Source: Trachipleistophora hominis (taxonomy: Eukaryota; Microsporidia; Pleistophoridae). Taken from it: DNA of 15,130 nucleotides. Position numbers and translations under genes: made by a program. This document shows positions 7,030 to 14,457 of this stretch, in pieces. Location: assembly GCA_000316135.1 (NCBI GenBank), contig JH993854.1, positions 41,612 to 56,741 of the forward strand. The letters run 5' to 3'. The notes under the pieces were generated by a model. That model had not been told where the DNA came from. It searched no databases and saw nothing but the letters and a program-made list of their open reading frames with translations. Numbering within the stretch: position 1 is the stretch's first letter; the number at the start of each line of letters is the position of its first letter.

Positions 7030-8655
7030 GATGCCTCCTACTCCCTTTCTTTTATAGTTTCGTTATGATAAATTACCAGCACTCAACAGAATATGACGTT
7101 TCATATATCATAATGAACTAATATTAAATGCTTGTTGAATCAGCAAATCTACTTTGATCCAATATTTCTATATTATATTAATTTACAACATTGTATTGGT
7201 ATTAAACACTATTATCGGAATATTAATGGTATAGAACGTCCTTTTTATAGTTTGATGAAATAATTTAGCGTATAGTTATTTGTTCTATATTAAATGAGTG
7301 TTGGGAGGAATGTTGAAAAAATAATTAAATGTACTTCTTCAAAAAAATCGTTATCTGTGTTTCGACTTGTTAGAGCTATTAAACGTGTTTATTTCCTTAT
7401 ATCGCCATTTTTAGTTCAAATCGAACATTTTAAAGGCTAAGCACTGCTTTTGTTGTAAAATGAACGTATTATTAACAAAAATGATACTTTTTAATAAGTT
7501 TTTACTTTCATATGTCATAGTTTAACATATTAAAATTATCTAGTTTATTGGAAGCAATTGGAATAATATGACTCTGTTTACACCAAGGAAACATATAAGG
7601 TCAACATCTATAGTACTTTTCGTTCAGATTAATTTTTATATTGTTACATAAGATATTTTTTATTTAATTTTGATCCTAGGAGTATGTTTGCAAAGATTAA
7701 TACTGTATTATAATTATTCATAAACATTCTTTCTCGCGCTTCATATGAATTTAACGATTGAATTAGATTACATTTAACAACATTTTTGACATGTAATCAT
7801 CGTGCTATTCGTAGTAAAGTGACAGTGATATATTTGATACTTTGTATTTTAATCATTTAATTTCAACACATCAACTACATGTTGCCAAGAAAACTGTTGT
7901 ACATGGCGATCTAGTATTTTTTACCTATAAAAGAAAAGAAACAATTATCGTGATATTCACTTTTCTCATTATTTAGACTAAACATGATAAGTTGATCATC
8001 CGATGTAGGTCTTTTAGCTATGAAAACTTGTAGGTTAATTTAAACTGTCATTAGATAAAAAGTAAGTTATGATATATGCTCTTTTTAATCTAAGATGGGT
8101 TTAGTCTCGCGTGTCTCACAACACCCGTGATACATACTTTCGTTGAGTATATCATTGCATGAAGAGGGAAGGGTGAGAAATCCAACGACAAACTCGCGTT
8201 AAAATAAATAAAATTTATTTTAGAAATATTATAATTGGTACTTTCTTTTACAGGAAGTGATCGAATGTTATAAATTATAATATATTTGCGTTCTATATAG
8301 GAGGTTAGAATTTTTTATGAAAGCTCTTTTAATAGTTACCTCACACCATTTACCAACATAAAAACACACTTGGCACGTCAGCATCTATCATCGATATCAT
8401 GGTCATTGGTTCATACCCTGCTTCACATTATAATCAAATTGCGTGCATTTTGTATGACCGTAATTTCTTAAACTATTATTTTACGATGATAGTATCAGAA
8501 ACTTTAAAGATTTTAACATAATTCTAATGTTCTTTTTTATTTGTAACGTTTAACCAACATGATTGACATTTCAATAACAGACAGTACTATAATCCTCATA
8601 CTTTTATTAAATGAACTTATTCCGAATTATAACCCCAAATAAGTGATAATTAGCA
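7030..8655. other. Long AT-rich spacer
   Basis: Apart from the TATA-like box near its left end, I see no gene here. A stretch at about 7940-8030 has blocks (AATTATC, then TTTAGACTAAACA, then GGTCTTTTAGCTATGAAA) in the order of the dispersed element, but it is too diverged to call. An AT-only inverted repeat (8200-8209 with 8213-8222) is expected from composition. Confidence 0.5.
7049..7056 (-). promoter_or_regulatory. TATA-like box, TATAAAAG
   Basis: Perfect TATAAAAG on the minus strand with 19 bases between it and the ATG at 7029. The box before the 10895 gene has the same sequence and the same spacing. Confidence 0.6.
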
Positions 8656-9189
8656 CTACATTTCACCAAACTCATCGTTTGAAAATACCTGTTTGATACA
8701 TGTTAACGAAAGTTTAAAATCCTTTATCTGTTTTCGCAGCACATCATCTAATTTTTTCCCCAACTCACTTTTTTGTATTTCATTGTTTTGCACACATTCA
8801 ACCTCATGATTATCCTCTTCATTAGAGAAAAAACGGCAAAACATTTTGAGTATATATTTTATGTCTCTTGTTAGAATTGTTGCTAGCTGTGTTCTTACCT
8901 CTATGTTACTAAAAGGTGTACAATCCATAGTCGATAATAAATTGTCTAAGTTTGTTTCTTTTTCCCGTATTTGATTCAAAACGTTTTGGCGTTGTTTTTC
9001 CGTTAGTGGTGCCATATCATCATCATCTTCATGATCATCTATGGCTTTATCCAAGCATTTGGCCGAAAAAGTGAGCGCTTGTATGGCAATATTTGCATTT
9101 TTACATGCATCGTCCGTAATAGTCCTTGTATTAGATGATAATATCGTTTCTCTCGTCATACATATTAGTATCCATATTATCATAATCAT
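8656..9189 (-). CDS. Small secreted helical protein, unknown family
   Basis: 177 residues from ATG at 9189 to TAA. Residues 1-19 are a hydrophobic leader (MIMIIWILICMTRETILSS) with a likely cleavage near Ser18-Ser19; an in-frame Met3 is an equally good start. The mature protein is highly charged, predicted helical, with an acidic run (Asp-His-Glu-Asp4 at 51-58) and six cysteines at 29, 45, 90, 118, 132 and 164, an even number that would suit three disulfides. No membrane segment follows the leader and there is no ER-retention tail. A TATA-like ATAAAAAG lies 21 bases upstream of the ATG. It sits between two other genes for signal-peptide proteins on the same strand. I know no family with this cysteine pattern; a lineage-specific secreted protein is the safest description. 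Confidence 0.72.
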   Translation of the reverse strand: MIMIIWILICMTRETILSSNTRTITDDACKNANIAIQALTFSAKCLDKAIDDHEDDDDMAPLTEKQRQNVLNQIREKETNLDNLLSTMDCTPFSNIEVRTQLATILTRDIKYILKMFCRFFSNEEDNHEVECVQNNEIQKSELGKKLDDVLRKQIKDFKLSLTCIKQVFSNDEFGEM

Positions 9190-9210
9190 GGATAAGATTG
9201 TTTATCGTTG

Positions 9211-9218
9211 CTTTTTAT
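9211..9218 (-). promoter_or_regulatory. TATA-like box, ATAAAAAG
   Basis: Minus-strand ATAAAAAG with 21 bases between it and the ATG at 9189. One base off the TATAAAAG boxes of the neighbouring genes and at nearly the same distance. Confidence 0.5.
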
Positions 9219-9887
9219 TCTTTGATTTACCATATTCAGTAAATTAATACTCCTTATAAAGATATGAAGGATACTTATAGAAGACATAACTCAATACAAA
9301 TATAAACATTAAAAATGTACTCTACTCTTTTGATATTTTTTATATAATGTTTTTTTTCATTAAAAGCCATATAATTATCTTCTTCGTATTCAATACCTAA
9401 TCAAACACATTCTTCTGGTCCACTGGAACTGACAATAGCCACCGAGTTGTTTCTTTAATGTGAAAAAATTTATTTGAAAAAACGGCGAACAATGTTCCAA
9501 CCACCTAAACATCAAGCTGTACTATCATCCATCATTGTTCGACTAGCCTTCTATTTCCGACAGACTTGTGTCTTTGACTATGCTACCCGCATGAGCATGC
9601 AATTAGTGAGCAGGACACCTTTCAACATGATTTTAAATCTAAACGTTACTTCTTGTTCAGAATACACAACTTTAATAAATTAGCTCATGATAAAGAACTT
9701 TCATTAAACGATATTTCATACTAATTAAGAAACTGTAAGATGTTGATAAGAACATTACAATACGTACGCGTCTCCTTATATTACACATTAAGAACGAAGC
9801 ACTTGCAAAAAAGACTTTAATATGCTTTTAAAGCACCATCAATACACCAAAAGTAATATCACAATAAACAACTATCTAACATCATTT
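9219..9887. other. Spacer between the two secreted-protein genes
   Basis: Contains a good copy of the dispersed element (9358-9450). At 9492-9683 there is a plus-strand ATG frame of 63 codons in a patch that is less AT-rich than its surroundings; it has no promoter box or known motif, so I do not call it a gene. The rest is featureless AT-rich sequence. Confidence 0.5.
9358..9450 (+). repeat. Dispersed spacer element, copy E
   Basis: The best match to copy A. TTCTGGTCCACTGGAACTGA and the following AATAGCCACCG match the minus strand of 1171-1202 with five differences in 33 positions. The left half (ATTAAAAG, then AATTATC, then CTAATCAAACACA) also lines up without large gaps. It lies about 170 bases upstream of the ATG at 9189. 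Confidence 0.65.
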
Positions 9888-10895
9888 TTAATGGCATGGC
9901 GTATTGTTACACGATCCAATAGTACCGAAATAGTAATTGATCGCGGCCGTAAAATCGCATGGGGGCCGCCTCTCATGGTCTCCTTCTTTCTTGAGCACAA
10001 GGATATTACAGTATGTTTTAAAGCTCCAATCAATCTTGTTCTGCCTTATATCCACACACAACTTGATAATTACCATTTTGACCGCGAACACAGAATTGCG
10101 GTCATGCATGTGGCATCTGCTCTGGAACAGCTTAGCAAGCTTAGAGACTCCCCGATGGCAGCCTGAACCGCCTACACCGCGCTCCTTATGCACGCGTATT
10201 AGCATAGCACATACGTATTTGAACAGCAAAATATCAACTTCTATGGGGCAGCCCAGGAACATTGCCGGCTTCAACATGAACAGCGGTATTGCGATTGGGT
10301 TCACGACTACGAAGTTAACGGAGCCTTGCATTGAGAAGGTCGTGCTATCGCCGCATATTTTGAGCGAAAGCGTGCCAACACATGTCTTAGATTCTTTGAC
10401 GCAACGGGCCACTTGTATTGCATACGGATTGTTGTATAGTACGAGGTTGCAGAACGCGATGTAGTACATCTTGAGAGGGTCCATCATATCCCATGCGTGC
10501 TCGTATGCCTCAAAGTCTTTGTATATGTACTGACGCAGATTGTCAAACGCCTTCAACAGGATCTCACATTCCCTTTCGGTCAAGTCCCTGCAGCTTACCT
10601 CGAGCACTAACGGTACTATACACTTCTCGAGGATTCGCCTACCTTGCGCAACATGCCTCTCCTTCTCCCGGCACGAGCTGTCACATTCTGATTCACAGAT
10701 AGACGAGTCTGGGTAAAAATCGTAGATGCCATCGTCGCATCCCTTGGGTCGATGGTGGCGACGTTTGTCCGACCCGCACTCGCTGAAGCACTCAGCCCTG
10801 AAAATGCCCACGCCTTCACTTGCCCAGGGTCTTGCAGCAACGCCTCGCAGCGCAAATGCCAAAATAGCAATTGAAAGAATAATCAGATTGTGCAT
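9888..10895 (-). CDS. Secreted cysteine-rich protein (22 Cys), unknown family
   Basis: 335 residues, ATG at 10895 to TAA. Residues 1-21 form a strong signal peptide (hydrophobic LIILSIAILAFAL, then GVAA before Arg-Pro), with likely cleavage after Ala21. All 22 cysteines are in the mature chain: 36, 40, 53, 67, 71, 75, 92, 102, 110, 149, 165, 172, 181, 216, 229, 246, 261, 280, 296, 313, 329 and 334. The even number suits a fully disulfide-bonded secreted protein. The first six are tightly packed in a Cys-Xn-Cys cluster with a His/Arg-rich loop; the centre (about 140-230) is hydrophobic and beta-like; the tail ends Pro-Cys-His. Base composition is clearly less AT-rich than the spacers, as in the glutathione reductase gene. 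TATAAAAG lies 19 bases before the ATG. Spore-wall or polar-tube proteins of microsporidia can be Cys-rich like this, but I see no diagnostic motif and leave the function open. Confidence 0.8.
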   Translation of the reverse strand: MHNLIILSIAILAFALRGVAARPWASEGVGIFRAECFSECGSDKRRHHRPKGCDDGIYDFYPDSSICESECDSSCREKERHVAQGRRILEKCIVPLVLEVSCRDLTERECEILLKAFDNLRQYIYKDFEAYEHAWDMMDPLKMYYIAFCNLVLYNNPYAIQVARCVKESKTCVGTLSLKICGDSTTFSMQGSVNFVVVNPIAIPLFMLKPAMFLGCPIEVDILLFKYVCAMLIRVHKERGVGGSGCHRGVSKLAKLFQSRCHMHDRNSVFAVKMVIIKLCVDIRQNKIDWSFKTYCNILVLKKEGDHERRPPCDFTAAINYYFGTIGSCNNTPCH

Positions 10896-10914
10896 ACGTG
10901 CGCCGATCCGCGCT

Positions 10915-10922
10915 CTTTTATA
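10915..10922 (-). promoter_or_regulatory. TATA-like box, TATAAAAG
   Basis: Perfect TATAAAAG on the minus strand, 19 bases before the ATG at 10895. The leader between box and ATG is unusually GC-rich (GCGCGG and GGCGC). Confidence 0.6.
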
Positions 10923-11636
10923 CTTTTGTGCTGATTAATTGCGATCTTTAATGAGCATTTAATTTATCAGGAACATGAGCAATGATGAATTGCCATGTTC
11001 ATAATTTATTTTTACCAAATTTTATCGTTGATTCATAAACTCTCGTTTTTTACTTTTTGTTCGCAATTTATCATTGGGATGACATGCTGCACGGGCTGTC
11101 CTTGAACACGGTGCCACGTCATAACCGTGTACCATCAGGACAATTAATTAAATGATTTATGAAATGCTCGGCATCAAAACTGATGCATGCAATGAATTAA
11201 TGTGATCGTTGAGCGGCTGTATGAGAGCCTTTCAGGAACGTGTCTAGCGCTTTCTTTAAATGTTTTAATTATCATTTCTCATCCTTGACGTTCATTATTC
11301 TTTTATATTTATTACATCCATCACGTTCATTATTCTTTTACATCCTTGACTGTCAATTAAATCCTATTACACTCTCCCTAGGACAATCCTCTAGTTTAAT
11401 AAAACAGTCCAACATTTTTTTGTTTTTCATTAAAAATTTTATCATTTCATAAAATTCCTGTCCTTGACTGAACATCATTTTCTCGTTTTAATTAAAAACG
11501 CTTTAATTACCACTTCGCCGCCATCATACGCGTTCTTCTAACACAAACCAAAACTTTACGTAAGACGATGAACTGCACAACAGCAAACACCAAAAATTAA
11601 ACACTCAACCACACCTTTTGTTTCCAAAACGATAAT
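10923..11636. other. Spacer between the Cys-rich gene and glutathione reductase
   Basis: No gene. It carries a set of short direct repeats (TCCTTGA motifs and a 17-base repeat, 11096-11468). Two A/T-only palindromic stretches near 11486-11505 are expected from composition. Confidence 0.55.
11280..11468. repeat. Short direct repeats
   Basis: CGTTCATTATTCTTTTA occurs exactly twice, at 11289-11305 and 11324-11340 (35 bases apart). CATCCTTGAC occurs at 11280-11289 and 11341-11350, with the variant CATCCATCAC at 11315-11324. CTGTCCTTGA recurs at 11459-11468 and, outside the block, at 11096-11105. It looks like a degenerated local tandem array in the region downstream of the glutathione reductase gene. 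Confidence 0.6.
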
Positions 11637-13373
11637 TTAATGATCTCGTTTATCAGCAGCTCGCGGAGTAACACGGCACAGAGTGACAACCTCTTCAGCA
11701 GCCGTAGGATGTACACATACGCAGTTGTTTAGGTCGCTCAACGACAGCCCATTCTTCATGCTCAGCGCAAAGCCTTGCACCATTTCATCAACACCGTTGC
11801 CAAACAGGTGTAGGCCGACCACCTGTCCACGGTGCACGATGGCTTTAAAGACCGAGGCCGTCTTGTGCTCACTCAATGCGTACAACAGGTTGTTAAAACG
11901 TGTCTCGTACACCTCTACGCTGTCATACTTGGCACTCGCGGCGGCTTCGCTCAGGCCCACGCTTGCACATGGCGGGTGCGTAAAAATTACGCTAGGCACG
12001 AATTCGTACACGTCCGCAGGCATCGGCTCATCGTTGAACAGGAAGCGCACGAGTTTACGTGAGCAGAAAATTGCGAACGGCGTGAGCATGTGATCAGGGC
12101 CTACGAGATCGCCCACCGCGTACACGTTCGGCACGCTCGTCATGAATTTGTGGTCGACCACTGCGTAGTTGTTGTACGTGTGCACGGGCAGCTGCACGTA
12201 CGAAAGATCGCAGTCACGGCCGATTGCACACATCACAAAGTTTACGTTCTTTATGGTCGTGTTCTTCAGAACGACCTCGTACACGCCTTTGCTTGTACGT
12301 TGTCCTTCAAGTTCTACCCGCAGCTCGTCCTTGTGTATTTCGTACACGTCCTCTTTGTGTTCAATGTCTATTTTCTGTCCGCGTATGTCAAAACGCACTT
12401 TACGGCCAATTTCTTCTTTGGACACGTCGATCACCTTCATGTGTTTTATTTTGCTGCCGTAAGACGTGTCTAAAGGCACGTCGTTCTCCTTTTGCTCTGC
12501 GCTGATCTGTTCGTTGGCACTTTTGCTGTTTTTACAGTTGGAGCGGTTCTTCTTTTCATTATTTTCACTCTCCTCTTCACTCATCATACCTTCTTTAGTT
12601 TCATTGTTACTCATCATACCTTCGTTACCCACCATATCTTCTCCATTCATCATACCTTCGTTAGTCTCATCGTTACTCTCTTCACGTACCTCAAGCACAT
12701 TCTCCTCGTAGTACGTCTCAATACGATACTTTTTAAGCTGCTCCTTCACCACAGCATCAAATAACGTGTCAAAATGCGATAGAAAGTGCTTTCCCCGTAA
12801 CACAATGGACACGTCCGATCCAAGCAATGCCAACATAAACGCAATCTCAAGCGAAATGTATCCGCTGCCTATTATCACCGTTTTCTTGGGAATGCTCGTC
12901 AGGTAAAAGAAATCATCGCTGTACCTCACAAATTCTGCACCTTTTATTTTGAGTGCTTTCGGCTTTGAACCGCTTGCCAGCAAAATATACGTGCCTTTAT
13001 ACACCTGGCCGTTCACTTCAACCTCACCAGCCGATATCACACGAGCATATCCCCTGATTATCTCTACGTTACTGTTGCCAAGCAGCTTCTCATAAATTGC
13101 GTTCAACCTGCGGATCACGTCGTCTCTGCAGCGCTTAAACAGCTCATAGTTGAGCTCATAGCGTGCTTGCATGCCGTACGAGCTTGCAAGCTGCATCTGC
13201 TCAACTATGCTGGTCATGTTGTACGTGATTTTCTTGGGCACACATCCAAGGTTAACGCATGTGCCGCCCAGTTCGCCTTTCTCTACGAGTAGTACGCGTT
13301 TATTAAATTTTGCGGCTTCGCGTGCGGCCGCCATGCCGCCACTTCCGCCTCCTATCACGATCAGATCATACAT
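11637..13373 (-). CDS. Glutathione reductase with long acidic insertion
   Basis: FAD-dependent reduction of glutathione disulfide with a nicotinamide dinucleotide; 578 residues. The FAD dinucleotide motif GGGSGG (8-13) follows the start directly, so there is no organelle leader and the enzyme should be cytosolic. The redox disulfide is Cys39/Cys44 in GGTCVNLGCVPKK, the glutathione-reductase form. GSGYISLEIA (169-178) is the NAD(P)H motif, AVGDL (419-423) the second FAD motif, and HPTAAEE (555-561) gives the C-terminal His-Glu pair. Glutathione-contact residues of the human enzyme (Ser30, Ala34, Arg37, Ile113, Tyr114, Arg347) match Ser11, Ala15, Arg18, Ile93, Tyr94 and Arg439, which separates it from trypanothione and thioredoxin reductases. 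Odd points: about 120 extra residues (roughly 230-355) within the NAD(P)H domain, and only one of the two 2'-phosphate arginines kept (Arg193 present, Ser199 where human Arg224 lies). The gene is much richer in GC than the spacers. Confidence 0.94.
   Translation of the reverse strand: MYDLIVIGGGSGGMAAAREAAKFNKRVLLVEKGELGGTCVNLGCVPKKITYNMTSIVEQMQLASSYGMQARYELNYELFKRCRDDVIRRLNAIYEKLLGNSNVEIIRGYARVISAGEVEVNGQVYKGTYILLASGSKPKALKIKGAEFVRYSDDFFYLTSIPKKTVIIGSGYISLEIAFMLALLGSDVSIVLRGKHFLSHFDTLFDAVVKEQLKKYRIETYYEENVLEVREESNDETNEGMMNGEDMVGNEGMMSNNETKEGMMSEEESENNEKKNRSNCKNSKSANEQISAEQKENDVPLDTSYGSKIKHMKVIDVSKEEIGRKVRFDIRGQKIDIEHKEDVYEIHKDELRVELEGQRTSKGVYEVVLKNTTIKNVNFVMCAIGRDCDLSYVQLPVHTYNNYAVVDHKFMTSVPNVYAVGDLVGPDHMLTPFAIFCSRKLVRFLFNDEPMPADVYEFVPSVIFTHPPCASVGLSEAAASAKYDSVEVYETRFNNLLYALSEHKTASVFKAIVHRGQVVGLHLFGNGVDEMVQGFALSMKNGLSLSDLNNCVCVHPTAAEEVVTLCRVTPRAADKRDH
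12570..12677 (-). repeat. Short imperfect repeats inside the reductase insertion
   Basis: Residues 233-268 contain three spaced copies of an EGMM motif (NEGMMN, NEGMMS, KEGMMS) in an Asn/Glu-rich context, giving an imperfect repeat at the DNA level as well. It begins the inserted segment and suggests that the insertion grew, at least in part, by slippage or short duplications. Confidence 0.7.
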
Positions 13374-13393
13374 ACGGCACGGTCACCCCGCTG

Positions 13394-13401
13394 CTTTAAT
13401 A
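13394..13401 (-). promoter_or_regulatory. TATA-like box, TATTAAAG
   Basis: Minus-strand TATTAAAG with 20 bases between it and the ATG at 13373. A GGGG run lies between box and ATG, in keeping with GGG-like signals reported upstream of microsporidian genes. Confidence 0.5.
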
Positions 13402-13676
13402 TTTTTTGGTGACCAATCGCATCGTAGAACGACAACCAACAGCTATGCTAAAGATGTGTGTGGCACGGACCAATTGCAAGTGAAATGTGCTGCTGTGCAG
13501 CTCTTAAAGTGGTAATGGACACGTTTGTTAGATTGTACGTAAAAAGGAGTACATCGTGTTATATCGTGATGCTGAGAGCTGTACCTGCTTAATATCTCGT
13601 ACATTTCATAAAACACTTTTTTTATTTAATTATCCCGTTGGTGTTAGGAAGAAATGTTTTATGTTTTTTAAAAAAT

Positions 13677-13752
13677 GTTTTATTTATCGCTTTACAACGT
13701 TTACGTTCTTAGTCCGTTAGGATGATCATTGTTACCGGCCTTTAGTTCGTCA
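13677..13752 (+). repeat. Dispersed spacer element, copy G
   Basis: TTTATTTATCGCTTTACAA matches TTTAATTATCACTTTACAA of copy A (minus strand). It is followed by AGTCCGTTAGGA in place of GGTCCGCTGGGA and by TTACCGGCCTTTAGTTCGT in place of CCACCGGCCTTTGGTTCAT. About 15 bases between the left block and the core are missing relative to copy A. It lies about 300 bases upstream of the glutathione reductase ATG. Confidence 0.6.
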
Positions 13753-13838
13753 ATGTGCCCCCAGTTACGAAAGAAGAAAATACGAAAACGGCAAATAACC
13801 TCTTGGGCCTAAATGAGTAGAATTTGTAAATTGAACAA

Positions 13839-13865
13839 AATAAAGAGGTAAAGTACCTCTTTATT
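13839..13865. other. Perfect inverted repeat, 12-bp stem
   Basis: AATAAAGAGGTA (13839-13850), spacer AAG, TACCTCTTTATT (13854-13865): a perfect 12-bp stem with a 3-base loop. It is followed immediately by TCATATC (13865-13871), one base, GATATGA (13873-13879), and then by GTAGTG/CACTAC with an 8-base loop near 13915-13934. No ORF is linked to it. Confidence 0.75.
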
Positions 13866-14283
13866 CATATCCGATATGAGCAGAACAATTATCATTCTTA
13901 ATATGATGATCTTGTAGTGTTGTATTACACTACGACAACAAAAATATAAAGTATGAACATGTCTACAGGGCTAATCTGTAGAAAAACACGTGCAATATTG
14001 GAAAAAACAATCAGCAATGCCTAAGAAAGAAGGAGTTGTATAAATGAAAATTAATGTCTTTGTTATTCAACATTGCCATGAAAGGGCCATTAGCATTTAT
14101 TTTTGTCATAGAATACAAAAAGATGAGCTAATGACCTTTTAAAAAAATTTGTTTCAGTTTAAAAAAATTAAAAAAATAGAAAAAGAAATTGTACCAATAC
14201 ATCACAATAACATTTAGTAGAAGACACGTACAAAGGTAATTAAACGGAATTATTTAAAAAGTAATCAAAAGATGGAGCATTCA

Positions 14284-14457
14284 CTAATATAGTAAACGAA
14301 GATCTGGGCTCAAATTCATCACGCACCTTCTATTAATAACAGTACAATTATGAAACTCTGGCAATTTCGAATTCATTTGTTGTTTAATTACACTAAGATC
14401 AAACGAAGGATTCTTATCCAACAGGAAATTCATACGGGATACCTGGTTACGAGGCAT
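14284..14457 (-). CDS. Small ORF, 57 residues, probable small protein
   Basis: ATG at 14457 (Met-Pro-Arg-Asn start) to TAG at 14284-14286. Composition is balanced, with Pro, Asp, Asn, Arg and Cys at positions 38 and 45, unlike chance frames in this AT-rich sequence. An AAATTT signal (14469-14474) lies 11 bases before the ATG, inside the inverted repeat TTACAAA/TTTGTAA (14461-14478). The segment QVSRMNFLL near residues 5-13 and the RRCVMNLSPDLR near 43-54 remind me loosely of the helical start of the RNase P subunit Rpp21/Rpr2, but the zinc-ribbon cysteines that should follow are absent, so this could be a truncated copy or a coincidence. Function unknown. Confidence 0.45.
   Translation of the reverse strand: MPRNQVSRMNFLLDKNPSFDLSVIKQQMNSKLPEFHNCTVINRRCVMNLSPDLRLLY

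Larger units (their letters stand above)
13402..14283. other. Spacer upstream of glutathione reductase
   Basis: 13402-13600 is less AT-rich and has a plus-strand ATG frame of 36 codons (13482-13592), too short to call. It holds a copy of the dispersed element (13677-13752) and a row of three inverted repeats (13839-13940). A 32-codon frame at 14044-14142 (+) is the only other ORF noticed. Confidence 0.5.

Noticed and set aside
9474..9683. Plus-strand frame after copy E
   Set aside because: The first codon is TTG; from the ATG at 9492 it is 63 codons with no promoter box or motif. Kept only as a remark on the spacer.
11240..11452. 70-codon plus-strand frame
   Set aside because: It starts with GTG, is Phe/Leu/Ile-rich as expected of AT-rich random sequence, and overlaps direct repeats.
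11683..12764. Several plus-strand frames opposite glutathione reductase
   Set aside because: They are shadows of a strongly conserved minus-strand gene with all its catalytic motifs.
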